5,244 bases of DNA, from NCBI GenBank assembly GCA_948468325.1, contig CAOKHR010000186.1:1-5244 (forward strand). Direction: 5' to 3'. This document shows, piece by piece, positions 1-5,244 of the stretch. The translations under genes were made by a program, and so were the position numbers. The stretch comes from an uncultured Lachnospiraceae bacterium (GTDB lineage Bacteria > Bacillota > Clostridia > Lachnospirales > Lachnospiraceae). The notes under the pieces are model-generated. The model did no database searches and had not been told where the DNA came from. It worked only from the letters and a program-made list of their open reading frames with translations. Every line of letters begins with the position of its first letter. Position 1 is the first letter of the stretch.

Positions 1-654
1 ATGATGGTAGCTTCCCACGAAGTTGAAACAGCAATCTGCCGTCTGGCGCAGCTGGCAAGAGCGGCAGGACTTCATTTGATTATTGCAACGCAGCGTCCGT
101 CCGTAAATGTAATTACAGGACTGATTAAGGCAAATATGCCTTCGCGTATTGCTTTTGCCGTAACTTCCGGAGTAGATTCTAGAACAATTTTAGATATGGT
201 AGGAGCGGAAAAGCTGCTTGGAAAAGGAGATATGCTTTTCTTTCCGCAGAATTACCAGAAGCCGCTTCGTGTGCAGGGAGCTTTTGTTTCCGATATAGAA
301 GTTTCGGACGTTGTAGATTTTCTGAAAAAGGAAAACAGTGCGGCAGAATATAATCCGGCAATACAGGAAAAAGTGGAGCAGTCTGAAAATATCTCAATGT
401 CTATATCAGACGGTTCCCAAGCTTCGGATGATAAAGATGTGCTGTTTAAAGAAGTGGGACGATTTCTCATTGAAAGCGAGAAAGGCTCCATCGGATCTAT
501 TCAGCGGAAGTTTAAAGTCGGTTTTAACCGCGCGGCGCGTATTATGGACCAGCTGGAAGAAGCCGGCCTGGTAGGGCCGGAAGAGGGTACAAAGCCTCGA
601 AAGGTACAGATGTCTCTGGAGGAGTTTGAACAGTATTTAGAAGAATGCGTTTAG
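1..654 (+). CDS. ftsK: DNA translocase FtsK/SpoIIIE, C-terminal fragment (5' end missing)
   Basis: This is the C-terminal 217 residues of an FtsK/SpoIIIE hexameric ATP-driven DNA pump, which moves chromosomal DNA through the division or sporulation septum. The fragment opens with MMVASHEVE, the stretch that in the family directly follows the Walker B acidic motif, so the N-terminal membrane domain, Walker A and Walker B lie outside the window. The ATG at position 1 is an internal methionine, not the start. Visible motor-domain motifs are the ATQRPS motif (residues 29-34), the GLIKANMPSRIAF segment (40-52) and VDSRTILD (58-65). A polar linker (about 113-145) leads to the gamma winged-helix domain (about 146-204), with the typical FNRAARIMDQLEEAGLVGP core (175-193), which recognises polar DNA sequences and steers the motor. 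Full-length relatives are usually around 750-950 residues. Identification is firm; FtsK and SpoIIIE cannot be told apart from this part. Confidence 0.95.
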   Translation: MMVASHEVETAICRLAQLARAAGLHLIIATQRPSVNVITGLIKANMPSRIAFAVTSGVDSRTILDMVGAEKLLGKGDMLFFPQNYQKPLRVQGAFVSDIEVSDVVDFLKKENSAAEYNPAIQEKVEQSENISMSISDGSQASDDKDVLFKEVGRFLIESEKGSIGSIQRKFKVGFNRAARIMDQLEEAGLVGPEEGTKPRKVQMSLEEFEQYLEECV

Positions 655-658
655 GAGG
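653..658 (+). promoter_or_regulatory. Ribosome binding site of fhs, overlapping the ftsK stop codon
   Basis: A perfect AGGAGG lies 8 bases before the fhs ATG at 667. Its first two bases are the last two of the ftsK TAG stop (652-654), so ribosomes ending on ftsK cover the fhs initiation site. This suggests shared transcription and possible translational coupling; the coupling is inference. Confidence 0.85.
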
Positions 659-666
659 ATGCGAGT

Positions 667-2337
667 ATGAAAACAGACATTGAAATTGCACAGGAAGCAA
701 CATTAATCCCGATTCAAAAAGTAGCTGAAAAGCTAGATATTCCGGCAGAAGATTTGGAGCTTTATGGAAAATATAAAGCAAAATTGTCCGATGAATTATT
801 AGAAAAGACGGCAGTAAATCCGGACGGAAAGCTGGTTCTTGTAACTGCAATCAATCCGACTCCGGCGGGAGAAGGAAAGACAACTACGAGTATAGGGCTT
901 GGAGAAGCGTTCGGACTTCTGAATAAAAAGGCTGTGCTTGCTTTGCGCGAGCCGTCTTTGGGGCCTTGTTTCGGCATAAAAGGCGGAGCCGCAGGCGGGG
1001 GCTATGCGCAGGTTGTTCCAATGGAAGATTTAAATCTGCATTTTACAGGGGATTTCCATGCCATTACATCCGCAAATAATCTTCTGGCAGCTTTACTGGA
1101 CAATCATATCCAGCAGGGCAACGCGCTGCAGATTGACCCCAGGCAGGTAGTCTGGAAACGCTGTCTGGATATGAATGACCGTGCGCTTCGGAATATTGTA
1201 ATCGGCCTGGGAAACAAAACGGACGGTATGGTCAGAGAAGATCATTTTATCATTACGGTGGCATCTGAAATTATGGCAATTTTATGTCTGTCTGAAAATA
1301 TGCAGGATTTAAAGAAACGTCTTTCAAAAATTATTGTTGCATATACATTTGACGGAAAACCTGTTACGGCAGCGGATCTTGAAGCGGCAGGAGCAATGGC
1401 TGCATTGCTGAAAGATGCCCTGAAGCCAAATATAATTCAGACGTTAGAACATACGCCGGCAATTGTCCACGGAGGACCCTTTGCCAATATTGCGCATGGA
1501 TGCAACAGCATCCGGGCAACAAAAGCAGCGTTAAAGCTGGCGGATATTGTGGTAACAGAAGCCGGATTTGGCGCCGATCTGGGTGCGGAGAAATTTTTCG
1601 ACATCAAATGCCGCAAAGCAGGGCTTCATCCGGACTGTGTTGTTTTAGTCGCAACGGTGCGGGCTTTAAAATATAACGGAGGCATTGCGAAAAATGAGCT
1701 TTCCGCTCCGAATTTAGAGGCTTTGAAAAAAGGAATTGCCAATCTGGAAAAACACATAGAAAACTTGCAGAAATACCATGTTCCGGTTGTTGTAACCTTA
1801 AATTCTTTTGTGACAGATACGAAAGAAGAAACGGATTATATCGCAGATTTCTGCAGAGAAAGAGGATGTGAGTTTGCCCTTTCAAAAGTCTGGGAATCCG
1901 GCGGCAGGGGAGGCATCGAGCTTGCAAATAAAGTACTGGAAACATTAGAACAGAAAAAGAGTGAGTTTACGGTTCTTTATCCGGACGAGATGGAACTGGA
2001 AGAAAAAATCGAAACAGTTGCAAAAGAAATATATGGGGCAGACGGCGTTACTTACAGTCCGGCCGCAAAGAAAGAATTGAAAAGGATTGCAGAACTCGGT
2101 ATGGGAAAATTCCCTGTCTGTCTTGCAAAGACACAGTATTCCCTGTCCGATGACCCAAATAAGCCGGGCAGGCCGAAAAATTTTACGGTAAATGTAAGAG
2201 AAGTATATGTATCGGCCGGCGCTGAATTTGTTGTTGCCATTTTAGGGGCAATTATGACTATGCCGGGACTTCCGAAAGTTCCTGCTGCGAACCATATAGA
2301 TGTAAACGAAGACGGCTGCATTACAGGATTATTTTAG
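667..2337 (+). CDS. fhs: Formate--tetrahydrofolate ligase (10-formyl-THF synthetase)
   Basis: This cytosolic enzyme joins formate to tetrahydrofolate with ATP, giving 10-formyl-THF, ADP and phosphate. The 556-residue product has the usual length of the bacterial monofunctional family. The P-loop-like ATP site NPTPAGEGKTTT is at residues 63-74. The first family signature, GIKGGAAGGGY, is at 103-113, preceded by REPSLGPCF (94-102). The second signature, VATVRALKYNGG, is at 328-339. The N terminus (MKTDIEIAQEA) matches the usual family start, and a perfect AGGAGG sits 8 bases upstream, so the start is secure. It begins 12 bases after ftsK and is followed 17 bases later by folD, which uses its product. 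In acetogens this enzyme is the formate-activating step of the Wood-Ljungdahl methyl branch; in other Clostridia it supplies one-carbon units. No CO-dehydrogenase or formate dehydrogenase gene is present here to decide between these. No damage or missing key motif is seen. Confidence 0.98.
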   Translation: MKTDIEIAQEATLIPIQKVAEKLDIPAEDLELYGKYKAKLSDELLEKTAVNPDGKLVLVTAINPTPAGEGKTTTSIGLGEAFGLLNKKAVLALREPSLGPCFGIKGGAAGGGYAQVVPMEDLNLHFTGDFHAITSANNLLAALLDNHIQQGNALQIDPRQVVWKRCLDMNDRALRNIVIGLGNKTDGMVREDHFIITVASEIMAILCLSENMQDLKKRLSKIIVAYTFDGKPVTAADLEAAGAMAALLKDALKPNIIQTLEHTPAIVHGGPFANIAHGCNSIRATKAALKLADIVVTEAGFGADLGAEKFFDIKCRKAGLHPDCVVLVATVRALKYNGGIAKNELSAPNLEALKKGIANLEKHIENLQKYHVPVVVTLNSFVTDTKEETDYIADFCRERGCEFALSKVWESGGRGGIELANKVLETLEQKKSEFTVLYPDEMELEEKIETVAKEIYGADGVTYSPAAKKELKRIAELGMGKFPVCLAKTQYSLSDDPNKPGRPKNFTVNVREVYVSAGAEFVVAILGAIMTMPGLPKVPAANHIDVNEDGCITGLF

Positions 2338-2354
2338 ATAAAAGGAGAATATAT

Positions 2355-3194
2355 ATGGCACAGATTATAGACGGAAAGAAAATTTCAGCAGAGATAAAAG
2401 AAGAATTAAAAGAACAGGCAGCACAGTTAAAAGAAGCCGGTGTGGAAGGGACGCTGGCTGTGATTCAGGTCGGTGACGATCCGGCGTCCAGTGTATATGT
2501 ACGCAACAAGAAAAAAGCCTGTGAATATATCGGAATCCATTCCAGGGCTTTTGAGCTGCCGGAGTCTGTCACGCAGGATGAACTGTTAAAGCTGATTGCC
2601 GATTTAAATGCAGATGATTCGGTAAACGGAATTCTGGTGCAGCTTCCGGTTCCGGATCATATTGATGAGAAAAAGATCATTAATGCAATTTCTCCGGATA
2701 AGGATGTAGATGGCTTTCATCCCCAGAGCGTTGGTTCTCTTACCATCGGACAGCCTGGATTTGTCTCCTGTACTCCGGCAGGGATTATTGAGCTTCTGAA
2801 ACGTTCAGGCGTAGAGATTGACGGAAAAAACTGTGTGATTGCAGGAAGAAGCAATATCGTAGGAAAGCCGATGGCATTGCTTATGCTGCGTGAAAATGCG
2901 ACAGTTACTATTGCGCATTCCCATACGAAAAATTTAAAAGAAATCTGCAGACAGGCAGATATTTTAATTGTCGCAATTGGAAAAAAAGAGTTCATCACGG
3001 GAGATTACATCAAAGAGGGAGCCGTAGTAATTGATGTCGGAATCCACAGAGATGAAAATAATAAGCTTTCCGGAGATGTAAAATACGAGGAAGCGGAGAA
3101 AAAAGCTTCCATGATCACCCCTGTTCCGGGCGGTGTCGGACCGATGACAATTGCCATGCTGATGCACAACTGTGTAGAAGCAATGACAAGATAA
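2355..3194 (+). CDS. folD: Bifunctional methylene-THF dehydrogenase / methenyl-THF cyclohydrolase
   Basis: FolD reversibly oxidises 5,10-methylene-THF to 5,10-methenyl-THF with NAD(P)+ and hydrolyses the latter to 10-formyl-THF, linking the Fhs product to the serine/glycine one-carbon pool. The 279-residue product has the family's normal length. The catalytic lysine motif YVRNK is at residues 48-52 (Lys52, aligned by eye with Lys54 of the E. coli enzyme). VQLPVP is at 95-100 with Gln96, and PDKDVDGFHP at 114-123 with Asp119, both with the same two-residue offset. The Rossmann nucleotide site carries GRSNIVGKP (164-172), and the C-terminal signature PGGVGPMT is at 258-265. A GGAG site (2344-2347) precedes the ATG by 7 bases. 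Having both activities explains why no separate cyclohydrolase (fchA) is needed here. NADP+ versus NAD+ preference cannot be judged from the sequence by eye. It is intact and probably cotranscribed with fhs. Confidence 0.98.
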   Translation: MAQIIDGKKISAEIKEELKEQAAQLKEAGVEGTLAVIQVGDDPASSVYVRNKKKACEYIGIHSRAFELPESVTQDELLKLIADLNADDSVNGILVQLPVPDHIDEKKIINAISPDKDVDGFHPQSVGSLTIGQPGFVSCTPAGIIELLKRSGVEIDGKNCVIAGRSNIVGKPMALLMLRENATVTIAHSHTKNLKEICRQADILIVAIGKKEFITGDYIKEGAVVIDVGIHRDENNKLSGDVKYEEAEKKASMITPVPGGVGPMTIAMLMHNCVEAMTR

Positions 3195-3196
3195 GC

Positions 3197-3201
3197 AGGA
3201 G
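3197..3201 (+). promoter_or_regulatory. Ribosome binding site of the zinc-ribbon/TPR gene
   Basis: AGGAG begins three bases after the folD stop and lies 9 bases before the ATG at 3211. A second weaker GAGG (3203-3206) is only 4 bases from that ATG. The in-frame TTG at 3208 would also be in range (6 bases), but ATG is the stronger codon and gives the usual MKCKKCG zinc-ribbon start, so 3211 is preferred. Confidence 0.6.
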
Positions 3202-3210
3202 TGAGGTTTG

Positions 3211-4320
3211 ATGAAATGTAAAAAATGCGGAGCAGAAATTCCTAAGGGATATTTGTACTGCAGCATCTGCGGGGCAGAAGTGCAGTTAGTCCCGGATTAC
3301 AATTTATTAGATGAAGACATTCTGGGCGGTATTGTACAAAAAGAAGCAAAAGCCGGATTTGAGAAATCAAATAACAGAAAAAAGAAACAGGCAAAACTCA
3401 ATGTTTTTATCTGGGGAGCTATCTGTGTCGTTCTTTTCATTGCTGTTTTTACCTTGTTTTTTGTATTTCGTGATCTTCGAAACAGGCACATAAATACGTA
3501 TGATTATCAATACCAGCAGGCAGAAGAATATTTTGAGGACGAAAACTTTCCGGATGCTGTTTTATGTTATAAAAAAGCACTGGAATTAAAACCAAACGAT
3601 AAACAGGCAAAAAAACGCCTTCTGGAAACATATCTTGCCATGAAAGATGAGAAAAAAGCAGTTTCCGTCTTAGAAGAGCTTGTTGCAGAAGATAATACGG
3701 ATAAAAAGTCAATACAAAAGCTGATTGAACTATATGATAAAAACGGGGAATATGACAAAATTCTTGCACTCCGCAAAAAAATCAAAAACAGTGAGAGTCT
3801 GGAATTGTTTTCCGAGTATATTGTAGAACAGCCCAAATTCAATTATATTTCCGGTACTTATCAGGAACCTCTCAACGTTACCGTATCTGCTGCAAAGCAG
3901 GATGAGATTTTTTATACGACAGACGGAAGAGATCCTGTTTTATACGGAAAAGCATATCAGGGGGATATTTCGATTGAAAAAGAGGGAACAACGGTAATTA
4001 CAGCAGTTGCATGCAACAAAAAAGGTATTTACAGTGAGCCGGTGAAAGCAGATTATACGATTCGTTATGAACCGCCGGCAATGCCTGCCGTATCGCCGTC
4101 CGGCGGCACATATACCGAACCGCAGATGATTACAATTTCTGTACCGTCAAACTGCACTGCTTATTATACCTGGGACGGAAGTGATCCGACAGAGGGGTCT
4201 TTCCGATATACGGGTCCGTTGGAAATGCCGCAGGGAAATCAGGTGCTTTCTGTAATACTTGTTAATTCCACAGGGTTAAAAAGCAGTATTTACCGTGTGA
4301 ATTATATATATATGCCATAA
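3211..4320 (+). CDS. Zinc-ribbon membrane protein with TPR region and two chitobiase-like (Fn3_assoc type) domains; function unknown
   Basis: I recognise the architecture but no named gene. The 369-residue product (370 if TTG 3208 is used) starts with a zinc ribbon, CxxC at Cys3/Cys6 and Cys17/Cys20. A basic stretch (NNRKKKQAK, 54-62) precedes one hydrophobic helix (about 65-86). More positive charge before the helix than after it suggests the zinc ribbon is cytoplasmic and the rest outside. Residues about 97-190 are helical and TPR-like: a clear unit (YQQAEEYFEDENFPDAVLCYKKALELKPND begins near 101) is followed by weaker helical pairs. The C-terminal half holds two tandem beta-domains (about 211-284 and 295-367), each with a GTY-x-EP turn and a Y-T-x-D-G-x-D-P core (235-242 and 319-326), resembling the chitobiase/beta-hexosaminidase C-terminal family. 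No catalytic domain is seen. It starts 16 bases after folD, so cotranscription is likely, but a role in folate metabolism is not implied. An envelope scaffold or glycan-binding role is only a guess. Confidence 0.9.
   Translation: MKCKKCGAEIPKGYLYCSICGAEVQLVPDYNLLDEDILGGIVQKEAKAGFEKSNNRKKKQAKLNVFIWGAICVVLFIAVFTLFFVFRDLRNRHINTYDYQYQQAEEYFEDENFPDAVLCYKKALELKPNDKQAKKRLLETYLAMKDEKKAVSVLEELVAEDNTDKKSIQKLIELYDKNGEYDKILALRKKIKNSESLELFSEYIVEQPKFNYISGTYQEPLNVTVSAAKQDEIFYTTDGRDPVLYGKAYQGDISIEKEGTTVITAVACNKKGIYSEPVKADYTIRYEPPAMPAVSPSGGTYTEPQMITISVPSNCTAYYTWDGSDPTEGSFRYTGPLEMPQGNQVLSVILVNSTGLKSSIYRVNYIYMP
3841..4311 (+). repeat. Two tandem, diverged chitobiase-like beta-domain repeats within the zinc-ribbon protein
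   Basis: Two units of about 73 residues, at roughly 3841-4062 and 4093-4311, share the order SGTY/GGTY, EP, a beta-strand, then Y-T-[TW]-D-G-[RS]-D-P, and a final segment ending in a G-x-Y/L-S turn and a tyrosine-rich strand. The DNA is also alike around the core (GACGGAAG followed by GATCC in both). Similarity elsewhere is low, so this is an old domain duplication, not a recent one. Borders are approximate. Confidence 0.65.
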
Positions 4321-4333
4321 AAAACAAGCAAAA

Positions 4334-4343
4334 AGAAGGGTGA
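4334..4343 (+). promoter_or_regulatory. Ribosome binding site that decides the symporter start
   Basis: AGAAGGGTGA resembles the extended anti-16S complement AGGAGGTGA and ends 8 bases before the ATG at 4352. The alternative in-frame GTG at 4340 lies inside this element and would have no well-spaced site of its own, so the ATG is favoured. Confidence 0.55.
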
Positions 4344-4351
4344 GTGAATGT

Positions 4352-5194
4352 ATGATTGAATTTATTGTAAATGTAAATGACAAAATCAATGGTTTTGTCT
4401 GGGGGATTCCGATGCTGGTGCTTCTTGTGGGAACCGGCATACTGATGACAATGCTGACAAAATTGTTTCAGATTACCCATATCGGATACTGGATGAAACA
4501 TACATTGGGAAGTATTTTTACGGACAGGCATATAACAAAGCACACAGGAGCAGATGACCAGTCCATTTCACAGTTTCAGTCTTTATGTACGGCTCTGGCA
4601 GCTACAATTGGAACCGGAAATATTGTAGGTGTTGCAACCGCGCTTATCTGCGGAGGTCCGGGTTCTATTTTCTGGATGTGGGTAGTTGCTTTTTTTGGAA
4701 TGATGACAAATTATTCTGAAAATGTGCTTGGTATTTATTATCGGAGAAAAAATGAAAAAGGCGAGTGGAGCGGCGGAGCCATGTATTATCTGCGGGACGG
4801 TCTTGGCAGTAAAAAAGGCATGAAAACGGTAGGTGCAGTGCTTGCCGTACTGTTTTCGGTTTTCTGTCTTCTGGCATCTTTCGGAATCGGAAATATGAGT
4901 CAGATCAATTCCATTGCCGGAAATATGAAAGCGGCATTCCAGATTCCAAATTTTGTAACAGGTATTGTTTTAATGGTGCTTGCAGGCCTCGTCGTTTTAG
5001 GAGGAATTAAACGGATTGCAAGTGTTACGGAAAAACTGGTGCCGTTTATGGCAATTCTCTATATTGCCGGTGCGCTGGTAGTATCTATTGTAAATATTGA
5101 CCAGTTTGGAGCCGTATTTTCAGCAATTTTTAAAGGTGCATTTGCTGTGAAAGCAGTAGGCGGCGGAATTGTCGGTTCCGGTATCAAACTGGCT
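4352..5194 (+). CDS. Alanine/glycine:cation symporter (AGCS family), 3' end missing
   Basis: This integral membrane protein belongs to the family that imports alanine or glycine with Na+ (or H+). The 281 genomic residues cover about 60% of a usual 450-480-residue member. A hydrophobic helix at 15-36 follows the family-like start MIEFIVNVNDKINGFVWG. The conserved GTGNIVG is at 87-93. The family signature GGPGSIFWMWVVAFFG is at 101-116, followed by NYSENVLGIYYRRKNEKGEWSGGAMYYL-type sequence. More helices lie near 160-180, 201-219 and 230-248, and GGIKRIASVTEKLVPF (217-232) is also typical. The expected next conserved block (R-x-G-x-x-RG-x-x-SNEAG) is absent because the genomic sequence stops at 5194. 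Everything after that is sequencing adapter, and the in-frame TAG at 5231-5233 is not a real stop. The start is taken at ATG 4352 rather than GTG 4340 from the ribosome binding site. Exact substrate is not predictable; it begins 31 bases after the upstream gene. Confidence 0.92.
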
Positions 5195-5244
5195 AGATCG
5201 GAAGAGCGTCGTGTAGGGAAAGAGTGTAGCTAGTGGTGTAGATC
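5195..5244. other. Illumina TruSeq adapter contamination (P5 side, reverse complement)
   Basis: These 50 bases are synthetic. Positions 5195-5227 equal the 33-base adapter read at the 3' end of short-insert Read 2 sequences, starting AGATCGGAAGAGCGTCG and ending GGGAAAGAGTGT. Positions 5228-5235 (AGCTAGTG) occupy the i5 index slot, and 5236-5244 (GTGTAGATC) are the first bases of the reverse-complemented P5 flow-cell sequence. The order and lengths (33 + 8 + 9) match the dual-index library layout as I know it. In the transporter frame it is read as RSEERRVGKECS and then a stop, a peptide tail I recall as a common artefact in metagenome proteins. It should be trimmed from the contig. Confidence 0.97.

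Noticed and set aside
1..3. ATG at the first base as the start of a short 217-residue protein
   Set aside because: The encoded residues match the interior of the FtsK motor domain just after Walker B; a gene starting here would lack the ATP site. It is a cut edge of a longer gene.
1604..1945. Minus-strand open frames inside fhs and elsewhere (for example 1604-1945, 542-850, 2964-3266)
   Set aside because: They lie antisense to well-identified genes, show no recognisable motif, and have the low-complexity, Phe/Leu/Cys/Ser-rich look of shadow frames.
3208..3210. TTG as the start codon of the zinc-ribbon protein
   Set aside because: An ATG follows immediately at 3211 with acceptable ribosome binding site spacing and gives the standard MKCKKCG start; the TTG adds only one residue.
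4259..4312. A/T-rich stretch (TATATATATA near 4303) with an upstream TTGTTA as a promoter for the symporter
   Set aside because: The TTGTTA at 4259-4264 has no good -10 hexamer at 16-18 bases spacing, and the TATATA at 4303 has no -35 at the right distance. The stretch also codes for the conserved-looking tyrosine-rich end of the upstream protein.
655..4351. Possible terminators, riboswitches (for example a THF riboswitch) or small RNAs in the gaps
   Set aside because: The gaps are only about 12, 17, 16 and 31 bases, too short for a THF riboswitch, and none contains an inverted repeat followed by a T run.
5191..5244. The abrupt end of the symporter as an insertion site, natural pseudogene or phase-variable junction
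   Set aside because: The sequence after 5194 is fully explained by sequencing adapter, index and P5 tail, so no biological event needs to be invoked.

Overview
The window looks like one contig from a low-to-mid-GC Gram-positive bacterium, most likely a member of the Clostridia close to Lachnospiraceae. This rests on strong AGGAGG-type ribosome binding sites, A/T-rich codon choice, and the gene set (an SpoIIIE/FtsK translocase, monofunctional Fhs plus FolD, and a zinc-ribbon/TPR/chitobiase-like membrane protein). The taxonomic call is inference from recalled family features, not from a search.

All genes are on the + strand and closely packed, with gaps of about 12, 17, 16 and 31 bases. From left to right they are: the C-terminal part of an FtsK/SpoIIIE DNA translocase (1-654, cut by the window start); formate-tetrahydrofolate ligase fhs (667-2337); the bifunctional dehydrogenase/cyclohydrolase folD (2355-3194); an unnamed membrane protein with an N-terminal zinc ribbon, one transmembrane helix, TPR-like helices and two tandem chitobiase-C-terminal-like (Fn3_assoc type) domains (3211-4320); and the first 281 or so residues of an alanine/glycine:cation symporter (AGCS family, 4352-5194). 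I see no terminator hairpin, convincing internal promoter, RNA gene, mobile element, CRISPR array or non-coding stretch over 300 bases. The layout fits a single transcript.

Functionally, Fhs and FolD together interconvert formate, 10-formyl-, 5,10-methenyl- and 5,10-methylene-tetrahydrofolate. They supply one-carbon units for purine and formyl-Met synthesis, or act in the methyl branch of the Wood-Ljungdahl pathway if the organism is an acetogen, which this window cannot show. The flanking genes (chromosome translocation, unknown envelope protein, amino-acid uptake) have no obvious pathway link to them.

The most important observation is technical. The last 50 bases (5195-5244) are not genomic. 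They match the Illumina TruSeq P5-side adapter read in reverse complement, followed by an 8-base index and the start of the P5 flow-cell sequence. The transporter is therefore truncated by contamination, and its apparent stop codon at 5231-5233 is an artefact. I found no credible new biological system; the least characterised real gene is the zinc-ribbon/TPR protein.
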